Shown here one piece after another: positions 1 to 9,244 of a stretch of 64,000 nucleotides of DNA (within the stretch, counting starts at the first letter, position 1; each line of letters opens with the position of its first letter). This DNA comes from Petroclostridium xylanilyticum (lineage in GTDB: Bacteria > Bacillota > Clostridia > SK-Y3). Both the position numbers and the translations under genes were made by a program. The notes under the pieces were generated by a model. It made no database searches. It saw only the letters and a list, made by a program, of their open reading frames with translations, and was not told the origin of the DNA. Location: NCBI RefSeq assembly GCF_002252565.1, contig NZ_NPML01000003.1:62001-126000 (forward strand), read 5' to 3'.

Positions 1-1
1 C

Positions 2-1156
2 AAGGCTCACGGAGGAATACTGTTCTTAGATGAAATAGGAGAATTGCATCCTATTCAAATGAATAAACTGTTAAAAGTCCTGGAGGATAGAAAGGTATTT
101 CTCGAAAGTGCTTACTACAGTTCAGAGGATAACAACATACCTTCACATATACATGAAATTTTTCAAAAAGGTTTGCCTGCTGACTTTAGGTTGGTTGGAG
201 CTACCACCCGCACGCCGGAAGATATACCCCCGGCCTTAAGATCAAGATGTGTAGAAATATTTTTTCGTTCGCTAACGGTTGAAGAAATTGCCAGGATCGC
301 TAGAAACGCATCGAAAAAAGGAAATTTTTCAATGGAAGAGGGAGTGGAGTACCTGGTAGCCAAGTATGCGACCAATGGCCGGGATGCTGTTAATATTGTA
401 CAGATTGCCGGCGGAGTTGCGTTGGTAGAAGGCAGGTCTAGTATCACGAAAAAAGATATAGAATGGGTAATTGAGTTTGGGCAATACAGTCCAAGAATTG
501 AGAAAAAAGTTGCTGCAGACAAACAGGTAGGATGTATTAATGGCCTGGCTGTTTTCGGCAGAAGTCAAGGGATGGTAATGGACATTGAGGCAACTGCAGT
601 TCCTTGTGAAAAAGGAAAAGGGACGTTTACTGTAACAGGTATTATAGAAGAAGAGGAAATGGACGGCAGGGGGCAGAAATTAAAACGCAATAGTACGGCA
701 AGGGCTTCGGTACAGAATATGTTAACAGTTATCAAAAAATTTCTTGGAGAGGATCCTGCTGACTATAATATTCATTTGAATTTTCCCGGCGGGATTCCGA
801 TAGATGGACCTTCTGCAGGAATAGCGATAATGACTGCAGTATATTCAGCGATTAAAAATATTCCTTTGGATGGAACCTTAGCTATGACAGGTGAAATTTC
901 TATAAGAGGAAAGGTAAAGCCGGTAGGTGGGGTAGTAGCAAAAGTGGAAGCAGCACGGCAGGCAGGTGTGAAAAAGGTATTAATACCCAAAGAGAATTGG
1001 CAGGAACTGTTTGAAACAATGGATATAGAAGTAATTGCCGTTGAGGATATACACCAGGTAATGGATATTGTTTTTGGTATCAAACAAGAAAAAGAAGGAG
1101 TCGCTATATCTAACCAGGCGGATACTGTTAGTGTACTCACTGCATCTAGCCTTTGA
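2..1156 (+). CDS. lonB: ATP-dependent protease LonB, 3' part
   Basis: The reading frame is open from base 2, so the gene begins outside the window; the Walker A region is missing. The visible part starts at the Walker B motif (LFLDEIGEL), followed by the AAA+ lid with sensor-like arginines (ALRSRC). The C-terminal Lon-type protease domain carries the catalytic serine in DGPSAGIAI and a GEISIRGKVKPVGG segment leading to the catalytic lysine. This is the LonB form, an ATPase with an S16 protease domain and no long N-terminal substrate domain. It degrades proteins in the cytosol and in spore formers is often forespore-linked. It lies directly upstream of lon, the usual Firmicute order. It is followed by a degenerate repeat and no clear terminator. 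Confidence 0.93.
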   Translation, partial: KAHGGILFLDEIGELHPIQMNKLLKVLEDRKVFLESAYYSSEDNNIPSHIHEIFQKGLPADFRLVGATTRTPEDIPPALRSRCVEIFFRSLTVEEIARIARNASKKGNFSMEEGVEYLVAKYATNGRDAVNIVQIAGGVALVEGRSSITKKDIEWVIEFGQYSPRIEKKVAADKQVGCINGLAVFGRSQGMVMDIEATAVPCEKGKGTFTVTGIIEEEEMDGRGQKLKRNSTARASVQNMLTVIKKFLGEDPADYNIHLNFPGGIPIDGPSAGIAIMTAVYSAIKNIPLDGTLAMTGEISIRGKVKPVGGVVAKVEAARQAGVKKVLIPKENWQELFETMDIEVIAVEDIHQVMDIVFGIKQEKEGVAISNQADTVSVLTASSL

Positions 1157-1165
1157 TCAGGTATA

Positions 1166-1300
1166 TAGTTCACAGTTCACGGTTCACGGTTCACAGTTCA
1201 CAGTAATCGGTGCATTGTGGGGAGTTTTTTTGAATTGAGAATTGACAATTGAGAATAGAGAATATAAAGTAGGTACAGATAAAGATAAACGCATAATAAA
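1166..1300. repeat. Dispersed TTCACRG heptamer repeat, copy 1
   Basis: Tandem heptamers of the TTCACAG/TTCACGG type run from about 1169 to 1202. They are followed by a CGGTGCATTGTGG block, a GAATTGAGAATTGACAATTGAGAAT block, and an AAAGATAAAGATAAA block ending ATAATAAAT. The same blocks in the same order recur at 18401-18496. The rest of the lonB-lon gap (to 1456) holds inverted copies of the GATAAAGATA motif near 1277-1366 and no gene. Confidence 0.75.
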
Positions 1301-1456
1301 TTCATTACAAAAATCTACACTATATCTTTATCTGTATCTTTATCTTATCTGTATCTTTATCTATGTCTATGTCACATTACACTGACCAGTTGTATAAAAT
1401 CTTTAATCTAATTTATATAAATTCATTATTATCCCTATAATACCAAATAAAGAATA

Positions 1457-1485
1457 TTGAAAAAAATCTTATGTAACGTTATAAT
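1457..1485 (+). promoter_or_regulatory. Sigma-A promoter of lon
   Basis: TTGAAA at 1457-1462 and a perfect TATAAT at 1480-1485 are separated by 17 bases, 64 bases before the lon start codon. No CIRCE or CtsR-like operator was recognised next to it. Confidence 0.75.
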
Positions 1486-1548
1486 TAATGAAAGTTGAAT
1501 TATTGATTGCATTGTATTGTATAGGTTTATTATTAAGGAGTTGATATA

Positions 1549-3999
1549 ATGGCAGAAGGGAAAAAGGTAATAAAAAAGCAAATATTGCCATTGCTCCCGC
1601 TAAGAGGTTTAACCGTATTTCCATATATGATATTACATTTTGATGTGGGCAGGACAAAATCTATTAAAGCTCTGGAAGAAGCAATGATTAACAACCAGTT
1701 GATTTTTTTGGTTTCTCAAAAAGATGTACAAATAGATGACCCTCAAGAAGAAGACGTATATAGGGTAGGAACTATTTCCAGAGTTAAGCAGCTTTTAAAG
1801 CTGCCGGGTGATACCATCAGGGTTTTGGTAGAGGGCTTGAGCAGGGCAGAAATTACTGAAATCACTCAAACTGAACCGTTTATTATGAGTGAAGTTATGG
1901 AAAAGATTAGTTTAGAGCCTGTTTATGACGAAGTAGAAATGGAAGCTATCATTCGAAAGGTCCATGCTGTATTTGAAGAGTACTTCCAGTTAAGCAACAA
2001 AATTTCACCGGATACAATGGTTTCCTTAATGGCAATAGAAGATCCTGGACAGCTTGCTGATGTTATTGCGGCAAATATTATATTAAAGCAGGAAAGTAAG
2101 CAGGAAATACTTAATGAATTTGATCCAAAGGCTCGTTTAGAACAACTAATCGTAATACTTAGCAAAGAGATTGAAATTTTAGAAGTTGAAAAAAGTATTA
2201 GTGCGAGAGTAAAGAAGCAAATAGACAAAAATCAACGGGAATATTATTTAAGAGAACAGTTAAAAGCTATTCAAAGTGAACTGGGTGATAAGGATGGTAT
2301 TACTGCTGAAGTAGAGGAATATAAGGAGAAAATTGCCAAAGCAGCTTTGCCGGAAGAAGTTGAGAAAAAAGCATTAAAAGAAGTAGACAGGCTTTTAAAA
2401 ATGCCGGCCGGTTCAGCAGAGGGTTCAGTAGTAAGAAACTATTTAGATTGGATTTTGGACCTCCCATGGGATAAGACTACAGAAGAAAGGTTTGATCTAA
2501 AGCAGGCAGAGGAAATACTGGATGCAGATCATTACGGGTTGGAAAAAGTTAAAGAAAGGATACTGGAATATCTTGCAATAAGACAGTTAGCAAAAGATAT
2601 CAAAGGTCCCATTTTGTGCTTGGCTGGACCTCCGGGGGTAGGAAAGACATCTATAGCAAAATCCATCGCCAAGGCATTAAATAGAAATTATGTGAGAATG
2701 TCGCTCGGTGGAGTCCGGGATGAAGCTGAAATCAGAGGTCATAGGAGAACTTATGTAGGGTCTATGCCGGGAAGAATCATAAATGCTTTAAAGCAGGCAG
2801 GTTCTAAAAATGCTTTAATTCTTTTAGATGAAATAGATAAAATGAGCAGCGATTTTCGGGGTGACCCTGCTGCAGCGATGCTGGAAGTATTAGACGCAGA
2901 GCAAAACTATGCATTTAGAGACCATTACCTGGAAGTGCCCTTTGATTTGTCGCAAATTCTGTTTTTAACAACAGCAAATAATCTGGATACAATTCCAAGG
3001 CCTCTTCTTGATCGAATGGAAGTTTTGCATATTCCTGGATATACGGAAGAAGAGAAAGTTAATATTGCGACAAAGTATTTGTTACCTAAGCAGATGGAAA
3101 AACACGGACTAAGCAAGAATAATCTAAAACTAGATGAAAAAGTGATCAGGGATATCATTAATTACTATACAAGGGAAGCAGGAGTTAGAAACCTTGAGAG
3201 GGAAATTGCGAATATTTGTAGAAAGGCTGCAAGAATCCTCATTACAAATAATCAAAAGTCAGTAACTATAAATAGCAGGAATCTTGAAAAATATCTTGGT
3301 ATTAAAAAATACAGATATGATATGGCCAATGAAAAAGACGAGGTAGGTATTGCAACAGGCTTGGCATGGACTCCTGTGGGAGGAGATACGCTGTTTATAG
3401 AAGTTAATGTAATGGAAGGCAGTGGAAAAGTTGAACTTACCGGCCATCTCGGAGATGTAATGAAGGAATCTGCGAGGGCAGCCATAAGCTATATCCGCTC
3501 AAAAGCAGAAGATTTGGGTATCGATAAAGACTTTCATAAAAAGCTGGATATTCATATTCATGTTCCTGAAGGGGCTACACCTAAAGATGGGCCTTCAGCT
3601 GGTATTACAATGGCGACTGCATTGGTTTCTGCATTATCGGAAGTTCCTGTTAGAAAGAATGTAGCCATGACCGGAGAAATTACTTTGCGAGGGCGAGTAC
3701 TTGCAATTGGTGGATTAAAAGAAAAAGCATTAGCTGCCTATAGAGCTGGTATTTATACAATTATTGTGCCAATGGACAATAAGAAAGACCTTGATGAAAT
3801 CCCTGAAAATATTAGGAAGAAAGTCAAATTTGTATTAGCGGAGCATATGGATACTGTGCTTAAGACGGCGTTAAATGATAAACAAAAGAGAAAAAATTTA
3901 TATGATATAAAAGATAAGGGAAATGACCAGATTCAACAATCTTCTTTAGAGCATGTTTCTACAGGGATAAAAAGCAATTTGCCTACAATAGAGCAATAA
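1549..3999 (+). CDS. lon: ATP-dependent protease Lon (LonA)
   Basis: A full-length 816-residue LonA, the cytosolic hexameric AAA+ protease for misfolded and regulatory proteins. An N-terminal substrate-binding LON domain (about residues 12-205) is followed by a coiled-coil linker. The AAA+ module has Walker [10 protein letters not shown] and Walker [12 protein letters not shown]. The C-terminal S16 protease domain has catalytic Ser683 in KDGPSAGIT and Lys726 in GLKEKALAA, a 43-residue spacing that matches the E. coli enzyme. ATG 1549 follows AAGGAG by 8 bases, with a consensus promoter upstream and a strong terminator just after the stop codon. The tail after the protease domain (about 40 residues) is low-complexity and longer than usual. 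Confidence 0.97.
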   Translation: MAEGKKVIKKQILPLLPLRGLTVFPYMILHFDVGRTKSIKALEEAMINNQLIFLVSQKDVQIDDPQEEDVYRVGTISRVKQLLKLPGDTIRVLVEGLSRAEITEITQTEPFIMSEVMEKISLEPVYDEVEMEAIIRKVHAVFEEYFQLSNKISPDTMVSLMAIEDPGQLADVIAANIILKQESKQEILNEFDPKARLEQLIVILSKEIEILEVEKSISARVKKQIDKNQREYYLREQLKAIQSELGDKDGITAEVEEYKEKIAKAALPEEVEKKALKEVDRLLKMPAGSAEGSVVRNYLDWILDLPWDKTTEERFDLKQAEEILDADHYGLEKVKERILEYLAIRQLAKDIKGPILCLAGPPGVGKTSIAKSIAKALNRNYVRMSLGGVRDEAEIRGHRRTYVGSMPGRIINALKQAGSKNALILLDEIDKMSSDFRGDPAAAMLEVLDAEQNYAFRDHYLEVPFDLSQILFLTTANNLDTIPRPLLDRMEVLHIPGYTEEEKVNIATKYLLPKQMEKHGLSKNNLKLDEKVIRDIINYYTREAGVRNLEREIANICRKAARILITNNQKSVTINSRNLEKYLGIKKYRYDMANEKDEVGIATGLAWTPVGGDTLFIEVNVMEGSGKVELTGHLGDVMKESARAAISYIRSKAEDLGIDKDFHKKLDIHIHVPEGATPKDGPSAGITMATALVSALSEVPVRKNVAMTGEITLRGRVLAIGGLKEKALAAYRAGIYTIIVPMDNKKDLDEIPENIRKKVKFVLAEHMDTVLKTALNDKQKRKNLYDIKDKGNDQIQQSSLEHVSTGIKSNLPTIEQ

Positions 4000-4001
4000 A
4001 G

Positions 4002-4033
4002 CTATAGCCCAAAATGGGGCTATAGTTTTTTTT
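4002..4033 (+). terminator. Rho-independent terminator of lon
   Basis: CTATAGCCC (4002-4010) pairs perfectly with GGGCTATAG (4017-4025) and is followed by eight T residues. It separates lon from the catabolic island. Confidence 0.9.
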
Positions 4034-4065
4034 AATTAAATATATATTTTATTTTAACAAAAATA

Positions 4066-4122
4066 TTTACTTGAGAAGAAAAATATGATAATATTAAAAC
4101 ATGATATACTTGTATATACATG
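4066..4122 (+). promoter_or_regulatory. Promoter and palindromic operator of the TRAP operon
   Basis: TTTACT (4066-4071) and TAATAT (4089-4094) are 17 bases apart. Downstream lies the palindrome TGTATATACA (4111-4120) inside CTTGTATATACATG. A half-similar TGTATATATA follows at 4131-4140. TGTATATACA has the GTnTAnAC form bound by HutC-type GntR regulators, and such a regulator is encoded at 13502. Nearly the same promoter-operator block recurs at 11458-11512. The leader to 4301 contains no gene. Confidence 0.65.
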
Positions 4123-4301
4123 TTAGAGCGTGTATATATATTTGGAGGGAGGTATATTTTATTGTAGCTAAATTTATATTTATTTTAAGGGGTAACTTGA
4201 ATAAAGATAGCGGCTGAAGGGGGAGGAGATTAATTAAGAATTACAAAATGAATGTAGGTGTAAAAAACTATTGATTAAAAAATAATGAGGAGGTCATTTT
4301 G

Positions 4302-5348
4302 ATGAAAAAAATAGTAGGCATTTTATTAGTATTGTCAATGCTTTGTTTAAGTTTAGCAGGTTGTGGTGCAAGTACTACTTCTAACAAACAAGTTTCTGAT
4401 AAACCAACTGGAAAAGAACAAGAAACAACAAAAACGTATAAAATAAAAGTTGCTAACATATTAGCGGCTGATCATCCTGAAACTCTTGCATTTAATAAAT
4501 TCAAAGAACTTGTTGAGACAAAGTCCGAAGGTAAAATAAAAGTTGAAGTTTATCCTAATTGTCAATTGGGATCATCAGAAACATATATTGATAGTATGAG
4601 ACAAGGAGCTATAGAAATTACTTCGCCTGGAACAGTAATGGCACAACTTCAGCCTCTTGTAGCCACTCCTGAAATGCCTTTACTTTTTAGAGATTGGGAC
4701 CATGTGAAAAAAACTCTTACAGGTCCTTTAGCTGAAGAAATGACTAAAGGTATGGTTGAAAAGTTGGGTGTAAGACATCTGGGATTTGCACCAATAAGTT
4801 TCAGGGTTATTACATCGAATTTTGAAATTAAAAAATTTGAGGATTTAAAAGGAATGCGTTTAAGGGTTCCCAATATTCCTTTCTATATAGAATTTGCCAA
4901 AGGAGTTGGGGCTAATCCGATTGCTATGGCATTTAGTGAATTGTTTACTGGATTGGAACAAAAAGTTGTAGATGGTCAGGAGAATCCATATGCGACAATA
5001 AAAGCTAATAAATTTTATGAGGTACAGCCTTATATACTTGATTCTAGGCATATATTTACAGTACATGGCTGGTACATAAATGAAAAATTTTATCAAAGTC
5101 TTCCAGAAAAATATCAAAAAATAGTTGCAGACTCTGCTAAGGAAGCTATCGAATATTGTTATGAGATTTCAATAAAGGCAGAAGAAGAAGCAATTCAGTT
5201 CTTGAAAGATAAAGGTATAAAAATACACTTCCCTGATGAAACTTTCAAAGAAAAATTAAAAGAGTCCCAAAAAGATGTTCGGGAGTTTTTCTATAAACAA
5301 TATCCTGGTAGTAAAGAACTTGCTGAAAAAATAGAAAAAGTACAATAA
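4302..5348 (+). CDS. TRAP transporter solute-binding lipoprotein (DctP family)
   Basis: A 348-residue extracytoplasmic binding protein that delivers a carboxylate-bearing substrate to a TRAP symporter. The N-terminus is a lipoprotein signal (MKKIVGILLVLS then LSLAGC, lipid-modified Cys21), and a Ser/Thr/Lys-rich linker precedes the DctP fold. Family landmarks include the LRVPNIPFY segment, which carries the substrate-carboxylate arginine of DctP proteins, and the AFSELFTGLEQKVVDGQENP segment. ATG 4302 follows GAGGAGG (4287-4293) by 8 bases; the TTG just before it is a poorer start. It is the first gene of the island, and a long stem-loop follows it. The ligand cannot be read from sequence; the neighbours suggest a sugar acid. 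Confidence 0.93.
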   Translation: MKKIVGILLVLSMLCLSLAGCGASTTSNKQVSDKPTGKEQETTKTYKIKVANILAADHPETLAFNKFKELVETKSEGKIKVEVYPNCQLGSSETYIDSMRQGAIEITSPGTVMAQLQPLVATPEMPLLFRDWDHVKKTLTGPLAEEMTKGMVEKLGVRHLGFAPISFRVITSNFEIKKFEDLKGMRLRVPNIPFYIEFAKGVGANPIAMAFSELFTGLEQKVVDGQENPYATIKANKFYEVQPYILDSRHIFTVHGWYINEKFYQSLPEKYQKIVADSAKEAIEYCYEISIKAEEEAIQFLKDKGIKIHFPDETFKEKLKESQKDVREFFYKQYPGSKELAEKIEKVQ

Positions 5349-5366
5349 AGAAAAAGAAATGGTTTA

Positions 5367-5410
5367 TTACTATAAAACTGCTTGTAATATTACAAGTAGT
5401 TTTATAGTAA
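5367..5410 (+). terminator. Intercistronic stem-loop after dctP
   Basis: A 20-base stem (5367-5386 with 5391-5410, one G-T pair) lies between the binding-protein gene and the permease genes. It lacks a clean T-run, so it is more likely an mRNA stabiliser or partial terminator that keeps binding-protein expression above permease expression. Confidence 0.55.
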
Positions 5411-5540
5411 ATCTTAACATGATGTAAGTCTAAAAAAACCGGGTACAGATTCTATTTTTTACACCTAAATTAATTTGTGGGAAAGTTATAAAATATTTTT
5501 GAGATCTAAGTACAGGTGGTTACTTAAGGAGGTTGTGAGC

Positions 5541-6026
5541 GTGAAAGAAAAACAGTACTTAAAAATAATGCAAAAGATATTTAACGGATTTGTAGTTATA
5601 TCTTTATCTATAATGGTAACGTTGGTATTCATTAATGTTATAATGAGGTATGTATTTAATACTAGTATCCCAGAAGCAGAGGAGTTGTCACGGTTTTTCT
5701 TTATATGGACAATCTTCCTGGGAATAATCGTTGCATATAAAGATAACGAACATGTAGCAGTTACACTACTTGTTGACAAATTAAAAGGCATACCTAAATT
5801 GATTTTTAATGTGATTTCTTATATAGCCGTATTATTTACAATGGGAGTTATTCTTATAGGAGGTATTAATTATACCAAACTTGCTTATACGTATAAAACA
5901 GCAGCTACGGGAACTAATTTTGCTTTCATATCCATTTCTATTGTAGTTATGGCAATAGCTATAATTGGCATAATTTTTCGCAATATATACAAATCGCTTC
6001 AAAAGAAAAGGGAAGGGGGATATTAA
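5541..6026 (+). CDS. TRAP transporter small permease (DctQ family)
   Basis: A 161-residue membrane protein with four predicted hydrophobic helices, the DctQ layout, and the conserved block PEAEELSRFFFIWTIFLG after the first helix. It pairs with the large permease to form the sodium-driven TRAP symporter. GTG 5541 is chosen because AAGGAGG (5526-5532) lies 8 bases upstream; the frame stays open further upstream but without a ribosome site. The large permease begins 3 bases after the stop, so the two are translationally coupled. Confidence 0.88.
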   Translation: MKEKQYLKIMQKIFNGFVVISLSIMVTLVFINVIMRYVFNTSIPEAEELSRFFFIWTIFLGIIVAYKDNEHVAVTLLVDKLKGIPKLIFNVISYIAVLFTMGVILIGGINYTKLAYTYKTAATGTNFAFISISIVVMAIAIIGIIFRNIYKSLQKKREGGY

Positions 6027-6029
6027 TCT

Positions 6030-7313
6030 ATGGAATTGCTTATATTTGTAGTAAGTTTATTTTGTTTATTGGCTTTTGGTATTCCGATAGCGATCGTGCT
6101 AGCTTTATGTGCGATTATATTAATGCTTTTTATGGGACAATGGGATCCTCTTACAATTAGTCAATCAATGGTAATGGGTACTAATAATTTTCCATTAATG
6201 GCAATACCCTTCTTTATGTTGGCGGGCGAAATTATGGCTCAAGGAGGGTTGTCTGAAAGAATTGTTAAATTAGCTAATTTAGTAGTAGGAAGAATAAAGG
6301 GAGGACTTGGATATGCTGCTATTTTAGCCAGTATCCTTTTTGCAGGTCTATCAGGCAGTGCTGTTGCTGATGCAGCAGCATTAGGGAGTATTTTAGTACC
6401 TCTTATGCAATCAAGCGGGTATAAAGTTGAACGTGCTGCTGGATTTATTTGTGCGGGTTCAATTATTGCTCCAATTATTCCCCCTAGTATTCCCATGATT
6501 GTGTTAGGTACAACTGTAAGTATTTCCATTACTAGGTTATTTATGGCTGGAATAGTTCCAGGACTTATGCTTGGTATAGCATTAATGATAGTATGGAAAT
6601 TCATTGTTAAAATAGATGGATATACAGATGTAGTGACGTTTTCACGAGAAGAAGCAAAACAAATAGTGAAAGATTCCTTACCAGCTTTGTTTATGCCTGT
6701 ATTAATTGTTGGTGGTATCCGTTTAGGCATATTCACACCTACAGAAGCGGGTGCTTTTGCAGTAGTATATGCTTTAATAGTTTGTACATTAGTGTATAAG
6801 GAACTTAATTTAAGTAAAATAGTTGATATCTGTATTAATTCAGCAAAAAGCACTTCATTAGTTATGTTTATTGTAGCTTCTGCCTCAGCGGTTGGTTGGT
6901 TTATTACTATTGCTCAGATTCCCAATCAAGTGGCTTCGCTTTTAGGGGGGTTAATCGATAAACCTGTTGCACTGCTGCTAGTAATAAATGTTTTTCTTTT
7001 CTTGATAGGGATGGTAATGGATTTAACCCCTAATATTTTGATTTTTGCTCCAGTATTATTCCCTGTTATTATACAAGCCGGAATTGACCCATACTTCTTT
7101 GCTTTAGTTATGATTTTAAATCTTTGTATTGGTCTGGTGACACCGCCAGTGGGAACAGTTTTATATGTTGGATGTAGTGTTGCTAAAATTAGTTTTGCTA
7201 AATTAGTTAAGGGAATACTGCCGTTTATAATAGTGGAACTGGTAATTTTATTAATTTGTATAATTTTCCCACAATTAGTTATTGTGCCTGTTAAATTTAT
7301 AATGGGATCGTAA
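6030..7313 (+). CDS. TRAP transporter large permease (DctM family)
   Basis: A 427-residue polytopic membrane protein, the usual DctM length, and the transport channel of the TRAP symporter. Typical signatures are FPLMAIPFFMLAGEIM near the N-terminus, AGLSGSAVADAAALGSILVP, IIPPSIPMIVLGT, and the C-terminal LCIGLVTPPVGTVLYV loop that contributes to sodium and substrate sites. It follows the small permease after 3 bases and precedes the LarA-like gene by 47 bases in one transcription unit. Confidence 0.94.
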   Translation: MELLIFVVSLFCLLAFGIPIAIVLALCAIILMLFMGQWDPLTISQSMVMGTNNFPLMAIPFFMLAGEIMAQGGLSERIVKLANLVVGRIKGGLGYAAILASILFAGLSGSAVADAAALGSILVPLMQSSGYKVERAAGFICAGSIIAPIIPPSIPMIVLGTTVSISITRLFMAGIVPGLMLGIALMIVWKFIVKIDGYTDVVTFSREEAKQIVKDSLPALFMPVLIVGGIRLGIFTPTEAGAFAVVYALIVCTLVYKELNLSKIVDICINSAKSTSLVMFIVASASAVGWFITIAQIPNQVASLLGGLIDKPVALLLVINVFLFLIGMVMDLTPNILIFAPVLFPVIIQAGIDPYFFALVMILNLCIGLVTPPVGTVLYVGCSVAKISFAKLVKGILPFIIVELVILLICIIFPQLVIVPVKFIMGS

Positions 7314-7360
7314 AAATGTTTAATATCTCAGAAATCTTTATAAAAGGAGATTGTTGATAA

Positions 7361-8602
7361 ATGAATATTCCTAAAATGATTAAAATCAAACAATACTTTA
7401 ACAATGAAAAGTTAGAAAATGTGGATCAGACTGTAAAAGAAGAAATAAAGCATGCAGGTCTTCAAATAAAACCTGGTGCGAAAATAGCGATAGCTGTAGG
7501 AAGTAGAGGCATTGCAAATTTAAGTATTATTGTTAAAGCACTTGTAGAAAGTATCAAAAAAATTGGAGGAAATCCATTTATTGTACCAGCGATGGGGAGT
7601 CATGGAGGTGCTACTGCTGAAGGACAGAGAGAAGTATTAGAATCTTATGGCATTACTGAACAATATGTAGGAGCACCTATAAAATCTTCTATGGAAGTGA
7701 TGGAACTTCCAGGGGATGGATTAGAAAATAAGGTATATATGGATAAGTATGCTTATGAAGCAGATGGAACAATTGTTGTAAACAGAATAAAGGTACATAC
7801 TGATTTTCATGGCCCTACTGAAAGTGGGTTATTTAAAATGTTAGTTATTGGATTAGGAAAACATAAACAGGCAATTGAAATTCACCGTTATGGCGTGTAT
7901 GGATTAAAAGAACTTATTCCTTTGACAGCAAGACAAATATTAAAACACGGCAATATAATTATGGGATTAGGAATTGTAGAGAATGCTTATGATGAGACAA
8001 TGATTGTCAAGGCAATAAGACCGGAAGTGCTTGAACAAGAAGAAATAAAGCTCATGGATATTGCAAGAAAGAATATGCCAAGCCTACCTGTAGACAGATT
8101 AGATGTTCTTATTGTAGATACAATAGGAAAAGATATCAGTGGAACTGGTATGGATACTAACATTGTTGGTCGCATCAAAATTAATACAGAACAAGATCCT
8201 CCAAAGCCTAAAATTACAAGGATTGTAGCTACTGATTTGAGCGAGGGGTCTCATGGAAATGCGGTAGGAATGGGAATTGCGGATGTGATAACCGAACGAC
8301 TTAGAAGTAAAATTGATTTTAGGGCAACTTATGAAAATGTTCTTACTGCTACCTTTTTGGAAAGAGGAAAAATGCCGGTAGTTGCACAAACAGACAGGCA
8401 AGCATTGGAATATGCATTTAAAACCTGTGGTCCTATAGAACCGGAAGATGCAAAAGTGATAAGAATTAAAGATACGCTGCATTTAGGAGAGATGTATGTA
8501 TCTCAAGCGGTACTCAATGAGATACAGCATTTACCTAATATAGAGGTTATAGGCGAGTTTGTGGATATAATAAATGACCGAAATGAGTTAATTAAAGAAT
8601 AA
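7361..8602 (+). CDS. LarA-family (DUF2088) nickel-pincer racemase/epimerase homologue
   Basis: A 413-residue protein with the LarA N-terminal domain. In lactate racemase the nickel-pincer nucleotide is held by a lysine and a histidine 16 residues apart. Lys159 and His175 here have that spacing, and His81 (GSHGGA) and His150 (VHTDFHGP) stand where the catalytic histidines of LarA are expected. The family racemises or epimerises alpha-hydroxy acids, including aldonates. Placement behind a TRAP carboxylate transporter suggests C2-epimerisation of an imported sugar acid. No cofactor-synthesis genes (larB, larC, larE) are in the window, so these must lie elsewhere. The substrate is unknown. The ribosome site AAAAGGAG precedes ATG 7361. 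Confidence 0.82.
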   Translation: MNIPKMIKIKQYFNNEKLENVDQTVKEEIKHAGLQIKPGAKIAIAVGSRGIANLSIIVKALVESIKKIGGNPFIVPAMGSHGGATAEGQREVLESYGITEQYVGAPIKSSMEVMELPGDGLENKVYMDKYAYEADGTIVVNRIKVHTDFHGPTESGLFKMLVIGLGKHKQAIEIHRYGVYGLKELIPLTARQILKHGNIIMGLGIVENAYDETMIVKAIRPEVLEQEEIKLMDIARKNMPSLPVDRLDVLIVDTIGKDISGTGMDTNIVGRIKINTEQDPPKPKITRIVATDLSEGSHGNAVGMGIADVITERLRSKIDFRATYENVLTATFLERGKMPVVAQTDRQALEYAFKTCGPIEPEDAKVIRIKDTLHLGEMYVSQAVLNEIQHLPNIEVIGEFVDIINDRNELIKE

Positions 8603-8732
8603 TTTGATATAATTTCATAAGATCTTTATAGCAAAATTTTTTAAACTTATAATAAGGAGTGCGTCATTTAAATGAAGCGACATATAAGCAACTATTTCCC
8701 ATAGAAAATATTAAAAAAATTTTTAGCAGTAC

Positions 8733-8744
8733 ATGTATATACAT
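8733..8744. promoter_or_regulatory. Palindromic operator upstream of the rpiB-like gene
   Basis: ATGTATATACAT is a perfect 12-base palindrome sharing the TGTATATACA core with the sites at 4111 and 11503. It lies 43 bases before the RpiB-like start, suggesting a second regulated promoter inside the island. A very short frame near 8671 (about 10 codons) is not considered a gene. Confidence 0.5.
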
Positions 8745-8787
8745 ATAAATACATATTATATCATAAAAATGTGAAAGGGGAATCAAG

Positions 8788-9243
8788 ATGGTAATTGCTA
8801 TAGGATGTGATCATTTAGGGTTAGAACTTAAGAAAAAAGTTATGGAGGAATTTTCTAAGCAGGGTTATGAATTTAAGGATTTTGGAACATATAGCCATGA
8901 CCCTGTGGATTATCCTGATATTGCTTATTCAGTCGCAACGAGTATTGCTGAAGGTAAATGTCAGAGAGGTATATTGATTTGTGGTACTGGTATAGGTATG
9001 GCAATAGCTGCAAACAAAGTAAAAGGTGTATTTGCAGCTGTGTGCCATGATATTTACTCCACAGAAAGATCAATATTAAGTAACAATATACAAATTATGT
9101 GTCTTGGTGCTCTGGTAATAGGAAGTTCAACGGCAATTACATTAGTTGATAAATGGTTAGGACTCCAATTCAAGGAAAGTCCATCTCTTAAGAAAATTGA
9201 AAAGATCAAATTCATTGAAAATCAAGTATTGGGGGTGAAGTAG
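8788..9243 (+). CDS. RpiB/LacAB-family sugar-phosphate isomerase
   Basis: A 151-residue aldose-ketose isomerase of the RpiB family. It begins with the phosphate-binding GCDHLGLELK motif and has the catalytic cysteine in LICGTGIGMAIAANK and the LSNNIQIMCLGALVIG block. The Ala-Gly usually following GCDH is replaced by Leu-Gly, which suggests a substrate other than ribose 5-phosphate; family members also act on allose, galactose and erythrulose phosphates. The two-subunit transketolase follows after one base, so the product probably enters the pentose phosphate pool. A palindromic operator lies upstream. Confidence 0.88.
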   Translation: MVIAIGCDHLGLELKKKVMEEFSKQGYEFKDFGTYSHDPVDYPDIAYSVATSIAEGKCQRGILICGTGIGMAIAANKVKGVFAAVCHDIYSTERSILSNNIQIMCLGALVIGSSTAITLVDKWLGLQFKESPSLKKIEKIKFIENQVLGVK

Positions 9244-9244
9244 A

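Noticed and set aside
6239-6853. A 204-codon frame on the minus strand inside the TRAP large permease
   Set aside because: It is the antisense shadow of a confident membrane permease and has no recognised motif.
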